A DNA stretch of 40,670 nucleotides from an uncultured bacterium. GTDB lineage: Bacteria; UBP6; UBA1177. Position 1 is the first letter of the stretch. The number at the start of each line of letters is the position of its first letter. The stretch spans positions 1 to 40,670 of the forward strand of contig CAJOMF010000053.1 of NCBI GenBank assembly GCA_905235605.1. Direction: 5' to 3'. The position numbers and the translations under genes are program-made. Shown here in pieces: positions 8,387 to 15,941 of this stretch. The notes below the pieces were generated by a model. That model saw only the letters and a list, made by a program, of their open reading frames with translations, was not told where the DNA came from and ran no database searches.

Positions 8387-8404
8387 ACGGCAAAATATTG
8401 CCGT
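8387..8404. promoter_or_regulatory. Perfect-arm palindrome ACGGCAAAATATTGCCGT, candidate operator
   Basis: Arms ACGGCAA and TTGCCGT separated by AATA, in the divergent gap between repressor and early operon. TTGACG (8384-8389) overlaps its left edge and could be a -35 box, with a weak TGTTAT 18 bases later. Position and symmetry fit a dimeric XRE repressor site. Confidence 0.5.
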
Positions 8405-8426
8405 TAGTGTTATTTTAGGAGGAATG

Positions 8427-8648
8427 ATGAAAAAAGTAAAGAAACCGAAAGCGGTGAAAGAGAGAGAGGTTTTGTTCAAGGCCTATTTAATCCGCAATCA
8501 GAGAACGCAAAAAGAGATAGCGGATGAGCTAGGAGTCGAGAGCTCGGCAATCAAAAGATCGATCGAACGCGGAGTGTTCAAGACGGGGCCTTTCGCGGAG
8601 TGGTGGAAACAAAACATTATATGCGCCGATCAAATCGCCGCGCAATAA
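8427..8648 (+). CDS. Ner-like small DNA-binding protein
   Basis: A 73-residue basic protein, first gene of the early operon. It contains a helix-turn-helix: NQRTQKEIADELGVESSAIK, reading as a homeodomain-like or Ner-type DNA-binding domain, followed by a short tail. ATG at 8427 is preferred over 8424 because AGGAGG ends at 8422. In Mu, Ner in this position turns down both early and repressor transcription; that role is inferred here. A degenerate copy of the dispersed palindromic element overlaps its last codons. Confidence 0.6.
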   Translation: MKKVKKPKAVKEREVLFKAYLIRNQRTQKEIADELGVESSAIKRSIERGVFKTGPFAEWWKQNIICADQIAAQ

Positions 8649-8662
8649 ACGGAAAATGGAGG
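8621..8662 (+). repeat. Degenerate copy of dispersed palindromic element
   Basis: ATGCGCCGATCAAATCG followed by GCGCAATAAACG and GGAGG resembles the consensus hairpin, GCGCAATGGACGAAG and trailing GAGG. It spans the 3' end of the Ner-like gene and supplies the ribosome binding site of the next. Confidence 0.4.
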
Positions 8663-8669
8663 AAATCGC

Positions 8670-8870
8670 TTGAAAAACACAACATGGAAAGATGTTTTGA
8701 GCTTTATCGCGCTTGCAGCGATGACGATGATGATGGTGTGGATGGTTGTGAGAGATATCGACAAGGATGTCGAGCGCGACTGCGGATACACAAGATTTGA
8801 GGGTGCGCCGGAGTGGTGCGAAAGCTGGTGGAACGACCAAAACGTGCCGATGATTAACGGAAATAAGTGA
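8670..8870 (+). CDS. Small membrane protein
   Basis: A 66-residue protein starting at TTG (8670), 8 bases after GGAGG. It has one predicted transmembrane helix (VLSFIALAAMTMMMVWMVV) and a short acidic C-terminal part with two cysteines. Its TGA overlaps the ATG of the transposase gene (8868-8872), so translation is probably coupled. No family recognised. Confidence 0.6.
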   Translation: MKNTTWKDVLSFIALAAMTMMMVWMVVRDIDKDVERDCGYTRFEGAPEWCESWWNDQNVPMINGNK

Positions 8871-11209
8871 TGTCTGAACTCTGGATCACGGTCAACACTG
8901 CCGCTGACTTACTGCAAGTGTCAGAGCGGACAATACGAAGGCAGTGTGCGCTAAACAAATACACGGTGCAGACTGTGTCAAGCAATGTGGGCAGAGGCGG
9001 TGTGTCGTATCAGATCGATCTGGCAAGTCTGCCGGAGAGGGCACAAATAAAATACTGGGAGACACGGAACGACGTGACGGGAAAACCTGACCCCTCAGCC
9101 GCAAGCGGCAGCTCCCCTGCAACAGGAGAGCCGAGAAAGGCGACCTCACCCCAAACCCCTCTCCAGTGTGGCGAGGGGCTGACTGATAGCCGGATTCAAT
9201 CCGGCACAACAAACGAAGCTCAAAGGTTGACGCGCAATGAACAAAGCTCTGAAGAAGCCGCGCATGACATGCAGCGGCAACAGACGATGCAAGAGGTCGT
9301 AAGTCTGAATGCGAAGAACAGGGAGATTCTGGAGAGGAATCTGGAGATGGTTGAATTTTTCAAAGGGCTGAAGGGGGCAGAGATCGACAGCGCGTTGATT
9401 CAGTGGAACTCTGAGCACGGGGATTCACTGAATAAGCGTACTGTTTACAGGATTCTGCAAAAATTCCGGGACGGCGGTGCTGCTGCGGTTGCGGGCAAAT
9501 ACGGCAAATCGGCGGGAACGTCAACGATACCGGATGAGTGGTGGCGCAAGTTCATGCAGGTTTATGCTGCACTTGGGAACAAAACATCGCTCTCGGCGTG
9601 CCGGGAAATTGTCCGCGGTTACGCAATCAAGACGGGAGAAATTGAGCCTGACGGCGATTTCCCGAGCCGTGACGCTTTCAGGAGACGGCTGAACCGTGAG
9701 CCGCAGGCAGTGGTCGAGTATATGCGCGAAGGTAAAGACCATCATAAGCGTTACCACAGTCTTTATATTGATGTTAACCGTGACTCAATACAGTGCGGTC
9801 AGATATTCGTAGCAGACCACGCGAAATTCGATTTCTTCGTGCAGACGAAGGACGGCAGACTGGTTCGTCCGTGGATTAGCGCAATGTGCGACTACAAATC
9901 AAGAATGATCGTCGGTTATGACCTCTTTCTTGATGAGCCGAACGGAGATCACATCATCATCGTTTTGAAGCGATCGTTCGAGAATTACGGCATTCCGCAG
10001 AAACTGCTTTTCGACAACGGCAAGGACTACCGCAGAAAAGACATCGGCGGAGGCCGTCCGACCCGCACATCCGATCTTATTGAGAATTACACTCCGACGA
10101 TAGTCAATATCCTCGGTATCGAAGTGAAATACGCGATTCCGTATAACTCTCAGACGAAGCCGATCGAGAGGGTGTTCGGTATTTTCCGGCAGTATTTCGA
10201 CAAGTTCATGCCGGGATACGTCGGATCGGACGGAAAGCAGAGGCCGGACAAGACGAAAGAGCTGGAGCTGAAGGCGGCTAAACTGATGAGACAGAAAAAC
10301 ACCGCCGACAGTATAACAAAGGCGAAGGATGCAAATGCCGAATATTATTCGGCGCAACAAACGAAGAATGAGGTCGCGCAATCGACGAAGAATAAGGTAG
10401 AACTGCCGGTTCTGCAGTTCGATGAATGGGAAAACACGGTCAGAGAATTTATTGATATTTACAATCACAGGGTTTTTGAGTCGGGGAAACAGGCAGGGCT
10501 CTCGCCGGTCGGGATCTGGCAGAAGGATTCGCCTGTTATGCGTGCACCTGAAACAAGGGATCTTGCGATTCTGTGTGCATCAAGCGGCAATCCGGTGCGC
10601 GTCAGCAGAAACGCTCTCAGAGACACCAGAAGCGGCGAACGCTACTGGGCACCGTGGACTGCGAAATGGGAAGGCGGCAAGCAATATTTCTTCCTTAGAA
10701 TTGACCCTGAAAAGCCTGAAACCGCCTATTGTTTCTATGCCGACTACGACACCAAGGAAAACTGCTACAAGCTCGGTTCTTTTGCCGGAACTGCCGACAG
10801 AATACCGAGTGTCAGCCTGTACGACGATTCGGAAGAGAACCGCGCCGAACTGGCAAGACAGATGGAAATCAAGAACGGGCTTGTCAGATATGCGAAAAAC
10901 GAGCTGAAAAAGGCTGTTGGAGATCCGCTGAGTCCGGATGAGACGCTTGAACTTATGAAGATCAGTGTCATGGCAGACCACAAGGCTGCATGCGCTGCAG
11001 CAGGAATTTCTGCCGAAGATCCGGGCGCACCCGCCGGAAAGCAGATCACACGGTTTTCCAGTGTTGCACATGACATTGAAGAGGCTGAAAACGCCGGTGT
11101 CATGTCGCTTGCCGTTGCTCAGCACATTCTTGAAAAGAAAAAGGATGAGGAACCGAAGATCGTCCGGTTCCGGAAATATGTAATCACGAAGGAGGATGAA
11201 GATGACTAA
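8870..11209 (+). CDS. Mu-type DDE transposase (MuA homologue)
   Basis: A 779-residue protein catalysing strand transfer of the phage ends. The N terminus (LWITVNTAADLLQVSERTIR) is the Mu-type winged-helix domain that binds enhancer/operator DNA. Further helix-turn-helix segments follow (about 165-215), then an integrase-like core with the triad D316 (FVADHAKF), D382 (LFDNGKDY) and E433 (KPIERVFG), and a C-terminal region expected to contact MuB. Length is somewhat above Mu's 663 residues, partly because of two insertions: residues ~74-120 (low-complexity, palindrome-rich DNA) and ~486-510, each containing the dispersed palindromic element read in frame. ATG 8870 is preferred to GTG 8867. Confidence 0.95.
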   Translation: MSELWITVNTAADLLQVSERTIRRQCALNKYTVQTVSSNVGRGGVSYQIDLASLPERAQIKYWETRNDVTGKPDPSAASGSSPATGEPRKATSPQTPLQCGEGLTDSRIQSGTTNEAQRLTRNEQSSEEAAHDMQRQQTMQEVVSLNAKNREILERNLEMVEFFKGLKGAEIDSALIQWNSEHGDSLNKRTVYRILQKFRDGGAAAVAGKYGKSAGTSTIPDEWWRKFMQVYAALGNKTSLSACREIVRGYAIKTGEIEPDGDFPSRDAFRRRLNREPQAVVEYMREGKDHHKRYHSLYIDVNRDSIQCGQIFVADHAKFDFFVQTKDGRLVRPWISAMCDYKSRMIVGYDLFLDEPNGDHIIIVLKRSFENYGIPQKLLFDNGKDYRRKDIGGGRPTRTSDLIENYTPTIVNILGIEVKYAIPYNSQTKPIERVFGIFRQYFDKFMPGYVGSDGKQRPDKTKELELKAAKLMRQKNTADSITKAKDANAEYYSAQQTKNEVAQSTKNKVELPVLQFDEWENTVREFIDIYNHRVFESGKQAGLSPVGIWQKDSPVMRAPETRDLAILCASSGNPVRVSRNALRDTRSGERYWAPWTAKWEGGKQYFFLRIDPEKPETAYCFYADYDTKENCYKLGSFAGTADRIPSVSLYDDSEENRAELARQMEIKNGLVRYAKNELKKAVGDPLSPDETLELMKISVMADHKAACAAAGISAEDPGAPAGKQITRFSSVAHDIEEAENAGVMSLAVAQHILEKKKDEEPKIVRFRKYVITKEDEDD
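9091..9180 (+). repeat. Palindrome-rich insertion in the transposase linker
   Basis: A run of short hairpins inside MuA: GCCGCAAGCGGC, AGCTCCCCTGCAACAGGAGA, and CCCCTCTCC...GGCGAGGGG. It translates as low-complexity sequence (PSAASGSSPATGEPRKATSP) between the N-terminal DNA-binding domain and the next domain, and is followed at once by a copy of the dispersed palindromic element. It looks like an intergenic-type repeat inserted in frame. Confidence 0.5.
9189..9227 (+). repeat. Dispersed palindromic element, in-frame copy in MuA (1)
   Basis: GCCGGATTCAATCCGGC then ACAACAAACGAAG, the same hairpin-plus-tail format as the intergenic copies. Translates within MuA as SRIQSGTTNEAQR. Confidence 0.7.
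10329..10400 (+). repeat. Dispersed palindromic element, in-frame copy in MuA (2), with adjacent half copy
   Basis: ATGCAAATGCCGAATATTATTCGGC, tail GCGCAACAAACGAAGAATGAGGT, then a second tail GCGCAATCGACGAAGAATAAGG. Two C/G pairs of the consensus stem are altered here with pairing kept (CCGAAT/ATTCGG). Encodes DANAEYYSAQQTKNEVAQST in MuA. Confidence 0.75.
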
Positions 11210-12107
11210 AAACGCAAAAGAACTGGTTGAAGAGCTCGTCAAGGCGAACTATTCACAGTCAAAAATCGCGAAACTCTGCGGCATTTCGACGGCGGCACTA
11301 AGTGCTTATGTCAATGACAACTACGCGGCGAAGGACAAATCGGAAATTGAAAAGAAAATCGTTTCAGGCTGCAAGACTGAAATTGAAAGAATCACGAAAA
11401 ACATCAATCCGATTCTCCCGTTTCAGGAAACTGCGACAGCCGACATCGTGCTGAACATCGCACATTTATGCCACACGTCGCGCCGGATGGGTTTGATTTA
11501 CGGTGCTGCAGGAGTCGGCAAGACACGCGCCTGTCTTGAATACTGCCGCTACAACAGAAATGCGCTCTATATCGAGGCACGTCCCTCTTTTACGGCAAGA
11601 ACACTTATGCGCAAGCTCGCATCAGCTCTCGGATGCACACCGAAAACCAATCAGTATGAGTTGGAGGAGGAAATTATATCGAAGCTCAAAAACAGCGGAA
11701 AACTGGTCATTGTTGACGAATGCGAGCATTTGAATCACAGGGCACTGGAGACGCTGAGAACGGTTGTTTTCAATGCTTCACACACAGGCCTTCTTCTGGT
11801 CGGACTTGAAACGCTGAAATACATGTTAATCGGAACGCGCACGAAGAACGAATATCTGAGCAGCAGATGTCTTGCCAACAGCCGTGTCAAGGCACTGTCG
11901 GAAGACGACACGGCCAGCCTTATTGAACACCTTTTCAAAGGCTCTTCAACAGCCGTTAAAAAGGCTTTTTATGCGGTTACAAAAGGCAATATGCGGCTTG
12001 TAGAGAATACCGTTTTCGAGATTCAGCGTCTGCTGCAGCTTAATCCGGAGGCGTCATTGACGGCGCAGTTTGTCGAGGCGGCAGCAGCGCAGTCGGTTCT
12101 GGCGTGA
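11202..12107 (+). CDS. AAA+ ATPase, MuB-like transposition activator
   Basis: A 301-residue protein. The N terminus has an XRE-like helix-turn-helix (YSQSKIAKLCGISTAALSAY), followed by a P-loop ATPase: Walker A GAAGVGKT (101-108), Walker B LVIVDECEH (D172, E173). MuB proteins bind DNA as ATP-dependent filaments, select the target and stimulate MuA. The gene overlaps the end of MuA by 8 bases; ATG 11202 is preferred over 11196 because GGAGG (11191-11195) is then correctly spaced. Order A then B is as in Mu. Confidence 0.92.
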   Translation: MTKNAKELVEELVKANYSQSKIAKLCGISTAALSAYVNDNYAAKDKSEIEKKIVSGCKTEIERITKNINPILPFQETATADIVLNIAHLCHTSRRMGLIYGAAGVGKTRACLEYCRYNRNALYIEARPSFTARTLMRKLASALGCTPKTNQYELEEEIISKLKNSGKLVIVDECEHLNHRALETLRTVVFNASHTGLLLVGLETLKYMLIGTRTKNEYLSSRCLANSRVKALSEDDTASLIEHLFKGSSTAVKKAFYAVTKGNMRLVENTVFEIQRLLQLNPEASLTAQFVEAAAAQSVLA

Positions 12108-12133
12108 GAATCCGGCGATTGGACTGAACGATG
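12108..12133 (+). repeat. Truncated copy of dispersed palindromic element
   Basis: GAATCCGGCGATTGGACTGAACGA between MuB and GemA matches the right half of the element (ATCCGGCGCAATGGACGAA). Confidence 0.45.
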
Positions 12134-12134
12134 G

Positions 12135-12578
12135 ATGATGGCGATGGAAATTACGAAGGCACAAATAAAACAGATTCACCTGCTGAAAACGAAGCTGGGA
12201 TGGGATGACGAGCTCTACAGGCAGGTTCTGGCTAAATACGGGGTTGAGAGCTCAAAACAGATGTCTTATTCGCAGAGGAACAGGCTGATCTCGGAGATGA
12301 TGAGGGCTGCCGGGGTTAAGCCGGATGCAAATGCCGGATATTATCCGGCGCAATGGACAAAGCCAGAGGTGGTGAAGCCGACCAAGGCGCAGGTTTACGC
12401 GATTGTTGCTATCTGGGGACGGGTTTCACGCGCTGAAGGAAACGAGGCGAAGAGAGCCGCCCTGGACAGCTTCATTGACAAGAAATTCGGGAAGACGCTG
12501 GAAACGCTCACGAGAGCGGAAGCGTCAAAAGTAATAGTAATTTTGAAGAAAATGGAGGAACAGAATGAAAAAAAGTAA
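12135..12578 (+). CDS. gemA: GemA / gp16-family regulator (DUF1018)
   Basis: A 147-residue protein matching the gp16/GemA family by its opening (TKAQIKQIHLLKTKLGWDDE, YRQVLAKYGVESSKQMS) and closing parts (KPTKAQVYAIVAIWGRVSR, LETLTRAEASKVIVILKKM). GemA in Mu modulates host and phage gene expression, possibly through DNA topology. Between the two halves a 15-residue stretch, DANAGYYPAQWTKPE, is encoded by an in-frame copy of the dispersed palindromic element. Start may be 12135, 12138 or 12144; no strong ribosome binding site separates them. Confidence 0.85.
   Translation: MMAMEITKAQIKQIHLLKTKLGWDDELYRQVLAKYGVESSKQMSYSQRNRLISEMMRAAGVKPDANAGYYPAQWTKPEVVKPTKAQVYAIVAIWGRVSRAEGNEAKRAALDSFIDKKFGKTLETLTRAEASKVIVILKKMEEQNEKK
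12325..12370 (+). repeat. Dispersed palindromic element, in-frame copy in gemA
   Basis: ATGCAAATGCCGGATATTATCCGGC then GCGCAATGGACAAAGCCAGAGGT. Close to consensus despite being in coding sequence, so either recent or tolerated in a loop. Confidence 0.8.
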
Positions 12579-12963
12579 CGAGAGAAGATTCGTTGATTTC
12601 GATCCGGCGATGTATGCCACGGTGAAGGACAAAATGCCGGTCAAGGTCTTCTACACTGATGACGAGATCGCGAAAATGAAGGATTCTCACTTCGAGAACA
12701 GCGCGAAACTCGCATTCGCGGAAGAAGAGAAAAAGCAGATGGTTGCAAGGAAAAACGAGGAAATCAAACTGATCAAAAACGAGATCGTAAAAGACACGAC
12801 CGCAGTCACGAAAGGCTACCGCGAAGAGGTCAAGGAGGTTTACCTTGTTCCCAACTTTGACGAAGGAAAGATGGAGTACATCACGGCTGACCGCGAGATC
12901 GTCCAGACAAGAAAGCTGCGCCAGGACGAGATGCAGGAAAATGTAATCAGGCTGGCTAATTAG
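12565..12963 (+). CDS. Hypothetical phage early protein
   Basis: A 132-residue, highly charged, mostly helical protein (AFAEEEKKQMVARKNEEIKLIK) with no recognised family. ATG 12565 follows GGAGG and overlaps the end of gemA by 14 bases, so it belongs to the same transcript. It occupies the region where Mu-like phages often carry the Gam nuclease inhibitor, but I see no Gam signature. Confidence 0.75.
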   Translation: MKKSNERRFVDFDPAMYATVKDKMPVKVFYTDDEIAKMKDSHFENSAKLAFAEEEKKQMVARKNEEIKLIKNEIVKDTTAVTKGYREEVKEVYLVPNFDEGKMEYITADREIVQTRKLRQDEMQENVIRLAN

Positions 12964-12972
12964 AGGTGAAAG

Positions 12973-13713
12973 ATGTGTGAAGAACAGAAAAAGATGGTCC
13001 AGGTGACTCTGGAAGAGATGACGAAAGAGAGCATTACAAGCGGCGGGAAGGTTATGTTCCTGCGCACGGGCGAACTTCCGAAAATCGAAACAAAGAAAGG
13101 TGTCTGCTATTCGGGAACGCTTGAATCCGTTGTAGATTTCGCAAAAAAGAGAGTCTTTGAGGAGCAGGAGGCGCACCTTGAAATCAACTATTCGGCAGGG
13201 ACGGCGACGCTCACGACACGCGAGCAGTACGACAGCGGAATCACGGTCAAGGGAAGCCTGATTCAGGGATCGGCTCTGAGCAGATTCAGAATCAACACGG
13301 AGACCTCCTTTTCACTCGAAAGCTTTGCGAAACTGGTCAGACAGAACAGGCTCTACTTCAAGGATCAGGATAATTCAACCCTGCTCAAATCGATCGAAAG
13401 ATTCAATGCGACACGCAAAATCCAGCTCAAAAATGAGAATGACCGCAGAGGCAACATCAACGCAGGTCTGGTCGCCGAATGTCAGCAGACGATTCAGGAG
13501 AGCTTTATTCTCACGATCCCGATTTTTGAGGGCTATCCGAAGACGGATGTCAAGGTCGATGTTTTTACGGAAGTGACGGACAACGGTGTTTCGATAGAGC
13601 TTGAATCGGTAGATCTGACTGAGCAGATTGAGGTGAAAAAAGAGAACCTGCTCAAAGATGTCAGAACGCGAGTTCTCGCCGAGAAGAAAAATATCGTAAT
13701 TATCGAGAAGTAG
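12973..13713 (+). CDS. Hypothetical phage early protein, possibly DUF2303-like
   Basis: A 246-residue protein, start ATG 12973 after AGAGGTG. Features are ESVVDFAKKRVF, an alternating beta region (HLEINYSAGTATLTTREQYD), SFSLESFAKLVRQNRLYF, and a beta-rich C-terminal half (FILTIPIFEGYP). Overall layout recalls the DUF2303 family found in phage early regions, but I could not confirm it. Ten bases separate it from the gene before and nine from the DUF3164 gene after it, consistent with a single operon. Confidence 0.7.
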   Translation: MCEEQKKMVQVTLEEMTKESITSGGKVMFLRTGELPKIETKKGVCYSGTLESVVDFAKKRVFEEQEAHLEINYSAGTATLTTREQYDSGITVKGSLIQGSALSRFRINTETSFSLESFAKLVRQNRLYFKDQDNSTLLKSIERFNATRKIQLKNENDRRGNINAGLVAECQQTIQESFILTIPIFEGYPKTDVKVDVFTEVTDNGVSIELESVDLTEQIEVKKENLLKDVRTRVLAEKKNIVIIEK

Positions 13714-13722
13714 GAGGAAAAG

Positions 13723-14337
13723 ATGGCAAAAGTAAAGATGATCGACGACAAGCCCTACTGGGTGGATGCAGACGGCTCGCTGAAGCCGGAAGAGTGCATC
13801 AGCAATGCAGACAAGAAGAAAGAAGAAATGATCGACGCTGTCTTTGAGTCTGTCGGTGAAACAAAAGAAAAAATGGAGAAATTCAAACTCTGGGTCTGGG
13901 AAGTTCTTACGACTTACATCGAGAAACTTGCGAAAAAAGCAAGGGTCGATAAGCCGCAGGGTAACTTCACCATAGTCAACTACGACTCGACAAGAAGGAT
14001 CCGCTTTTCCAGAAGAGAGAGGCAGAATTTCAACGAGAATCTGCAATTTGCAAAAGCGAAGTTTGACGAATGGGTTGTCAAAAAGACAGAGGGAGCTGAC
14101 GAAATTCTTGCCGAACTTGTTCAAAAGGCGTTTGAGGTCAACAAGGAAGGCAAAATCAACCGCAGTTTTCTTTTCAGGCTGCTCGGCTATTCGATCAATG
14201 ACCCGGATTTCAAGAAAGCTCAGGAGCTTTTGAGGAAGTCAATGATCACAAACGGAACAAAAGATTACATCCTTTTCCAGGAAAAGGACGAACACGGCGA
14301 ATGGAAGACGATCCCGCTTGATTTTGCGGCTCTGTAA
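13723..14337 (+). CDS. DUF3164 family phage protein
   Basis: A 204-residue protein recognisable as DUF3164, a family common in the early regions of Mu-like phages: YWVDADGSLKPEECISNADK, then KARVDKPQGNFTIVNYDSTR, RIRFSRRERQNFNENLQ, and NRSFLFRLLGYSINDPDF. Molecular role unknown. Strong ribosome binding site (AGGAGG) before ATG 13723. Followed by two copies of the dispersed element. Confidence 0.85.
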   Translation: MAKVKMIDDKPYWVDADGSLKPEECISNADKKKEEMIDAVFESVGETKEKMEKFKLWVWEVLTTYIEKLAKKARVDKPQGNFTIVNYDSTRRIRFSRRERQNFNENLQFAKAKFDEWVVKKTEGADEILAELVQKAFEVNKEGKINRSFLFRLLGYSINDPDFKKAQELLRKSMITNGTKDYILFQEKDEHGEWKTIPLDFAAL

Positions 14338-14382
14338 TGCAAGTGCCGGATAAAATCCGGCGCAATGGACGAAGCTCGAAGG
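14338..14382 (+). repeat. Dispersed palindromic element, intergenic copy
   Basis: TGCAAGTGCCGGATAAAATCCGGC then GCGCAATGGACGAAGCTCGAAGG, directly after the DUF3164 stop. Confidence 0.8.
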
Positions 14383-14390
14383 AATTTGAA

Positions 14391-14426
14391 GGTTGCCCGC
14401 CGGAGATAAGCCAAAGGTCGGCGGGT
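14391..14426 (+). repeat. Hairpin CCCGCCGG...TCGGCGGG between two palindromic elements
   Basis: CCCGCCG at about 14397-14403 pairs with CGGCGGG at about 14419-14425. Not followed by a T run long enough for an intrinsic terminator. It may be part of a composite repeat. Confidence 0.4.
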
Positions 14427-14444
14427 TTCCTTGAGGTTCTTTGG

Positions 14445-14490
14445 GATGCAAGTGCCGGATAAAATCCGGCGCAATGGACGGAGTTTAAGG
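14445..14490 (+). repeat. Dispersed palindromic element, second copy before the Mor-like gene
   Basis: ATGCAAGTGCCGGATAAAATCCGGC, GCGCAATGGACGGAG, TTTAAGG. The trailing AAGG acts as the ribosome binding site of the gene at 14493. Nearly identical to the copy 107 bases upstream. Confidence 0.8.
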
Positions 14491-14492
14491 TA

Positions 14493-14810
14493 ATGAAAGA
14501 AGAGTTTCTCAAATTCGTGAATGAAAACATGACGGTGGACGATATGCCGACAAAAGACATGAAGCTGATTGCAGAAAGCTGCGGCATTGACGTTGCCATC
14601 AGATTAATGTCCAAGCTGAGAGGCGGTCTTCACATCTATACTCCGAACTTCTGGCAGAAAAAGATCGTAAAGAAGTATATCCTGGCGAACCCGCACAAAA
14701 GCGCGAAAGAAATAGCGAATGAGGTTGAGATGTCCGAGACTTTCGTGAATAAGATTCTGAACGAAAAGGCGGCGGATAACAGGCAGGGAACGATTTTTGA
14801 TTTTGATTAG
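14493..14810 (+). CDS. mor: Mor/C-family transcription activator
   Basis: A 105-residue protein with the Mor layout: an N-terminal dimerisation part (LIAESCGIDVAIRLMSKLRG), the characteristic GLHIYTPN segment, and a C-terminal helix-turn-helix (KSAKEIANEVEMSETFVNKI). In Mu, Mor turns on middle transcription and C turns on late transcription; only one such protein is visible here, so it may do both, for instance at the divergent late region near 24.2 kb (inference). Confidence 0.85.
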   Translation: MKEEFLKFVNENMTVDDMPTKDMKLIAESCGIDVAIRLMSKLRGGLHIYTPNFWQKKIVKKYILANPHKSAKEIANEVEMSETFVNKILNEKAADNRQGTIFDFD

Positions 14811-14819
14811 GAGGCTGTA

Positions 14820-15440
14820 ATGCTGTGGACTGACATGACCAGAAAGATGCGCTCCCAGGCGCGTAAGGACATTGAGAAGTGCTGCGCTTTGGGGAAGCGT
14901 TACAGTGTCCGGGCTGTGGACAACTATACGGTGGAGGCGCGTGCCGAGGGCGAGACGGAGCCGCTTATCAGCTATAATTTCAAGCAGATGTACCACACTA
15001 TATACTACATGAGTGCGTACTTCGACGAGCTTGAGGTTTTCAGGAATGCGCGGTTTCTCAAGTTTTGCCGTTCGGCAGACAAAAAGACGCTGACGGTGCA
15101 TCCTGCGGAGAGCCCGAAGAAGGTTTTTGCGGTGGATTTTGACGGCTTTCTGTTTGAGGAGGCGTTCCCGGAGATCGGTAAGCCGATTCTGCAGAACATA
15201 GTTATCTGCAAGCGGATCAGGAAGGCGGGACACACGCTTATTCTGTGGAGCTGCAGGGCGGATGAGAAGCTGAAGGAGGCGGTCGAGGCGTGTGCGAAGT
15301 ATGATCTTTTTTTTGACTATGTGAACGAAAACACGCCCGAAAATATTGAGAAATACGGCAATGATTCGCGCAAAATCTGCGCGGACTACTACTTTGACGA
15401 CAGGAATATTGATCCAAAAGTAATTTATGATGCGATTTAG
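14820..15440 (+). CDS. HAD-superfamily hydrolase with extra N-terminal domain
   Basis: The C-terminal half (residues ~100-206) is a phage/gut-type HAD phosphatase: motif I VFAVDFDGFLF, motif II LILWSCRADE, then YFDDRN as the acidic motif IV region. The N-terminal ~90 residues (RKDIEKCCALGKRYSVRAVD, QMYHTIYYMSAYFDELEVF) are not recognised. HAD proteins of this type probably act on small phosphorylated substrates, perhaps nucleotides. It lies 9 bases after the Mor-like gene. Its codon use looks more G/C-ending than its neighbours, suggesting separate acquisition. Confidence 0.75.
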   Translation: MLWTDMTRKMRSQARKDIEKCCALGKRYSVRAVDNYTVEARAEGETEPLISYNFKQMYHTIYYMSAYFDELEVFRNARFLKFCRSADKKTLTVHPAESPKKVFAVDFDGFLFEEAFPEIGKPILQNIVICKRIRKAGHTLILWSCRADEKLKEAVEACAKYDLFFDYVNENTPENIEKYGNDSRKICADYYFDDRNIDPKVIYDAI

Positions 15441-15449
15441 GGAGAAAAA

Positions 15450-15629
15450 ATGATTAACAAATTTCTTTACGGCTGTCTTTGTGTTGTGGTATCATCGGGA
15501 TTGGTGCTGTTTGTGCAGGCGATGATGCTGAAATATATGGAATGCAGATTTGACGAGATTACGGCTGCGGTGCTGACCGTCGTTTGTATGCTGAAGTTCC
15601 CAGACAAAAAGGAGGACGGAGATGAGTAA
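15450..15629 (+). CDS. Small membrane protein
   Basis: A 59-residue frame with GGAG eight bases before ATG 15450. One or two hydrophobic helices (LYGCLCVVVSSGLVLFVQAM; AAVLTVVCMLKF). It overlaps the next gene in an ATGAGTAA junction, implying coupled translation. Could be holin-like or simply an early-operon membrane protein; nothing decides between these. Confidence 0.55.
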   Translation: MINKFLYGCLCVVVSSGLVLFVQAMMLKYMECRFDEITAAVLTVVCMLKFPDKKEDGDE

Positions 15630-15939
15630 GGAAATTGAAGTCGCGGAAGAGTTGAAAAACGCTCCTGAAGATGTCGGATCGGACGAGCCTACTTGGATTT
15701 ATGACTACGAAAATACTTATAAAGGGTATCCATTTTATAAAAGAAAAGCAACAGACACTATATGGTGGGTAGATGTCACCGACATGAAAGGGTTTAATCT
15801 TATTAGTTTTGACAAAAAAGAGGTTTTTAATCTGTTCCGGGATTATCCTTGGAAGCTGACTGACGAGCAAGTCGAGATTTTTAAAAGAGAAAATCCTTAT
15901 TGGGCAAACTTTTTTAAAGATCGTAAAAGAAACCGCTAA
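15622..15939 (+). CDS. DUF7675-like protein, candidate immunity protein to the MuF toxin
   Basis: A 105-residue acidic protein with aromatic-rich sequence: YDYENTYKGYPFYKRKATD, TIWWVDVTD, FDKKEVFNLFRDYPWKLTDE, ENPYWANFF. The pattern matches a small soluble family I know as DUF7675; its function is uncharacterised. It ends 2 bases before the stop of the convergent MuF gene at 15942, and both genes are visibly AT-richer than the flanking phage genes where they meet. Together these suggest a toxin/immunity module. Ribosome binding site GGAGGA at 15611. No signal peptide, so it would act in the cytoplasm. Confidence 0.65.
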   Translation: MSKEIEVAEELKNAPEDVGSDEPTWIYDYENTYKGYPFYKRKATDTIWWVDVTDMKGFNLISFDKKEVFNLFRDYPWKLTDEQVEIFKRENPYWANFFKDRKRNR

Positions 15940-15941
15940 AA

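Noticed and set aside
9521-10468. Long minus-strand open frames opposite the transposase
   Set aside because: Antisense shadows of a well-supported MuA gene; no recognisable protein features.
12508-14124. Minus-strand frames of 222 and 249 codons in the early operon
   Set aside because: Leucine/phenylalanine/arginine-rich antisense shadows of Lys/Glu-rich genes with good ribosome binding sites on the plus strand.
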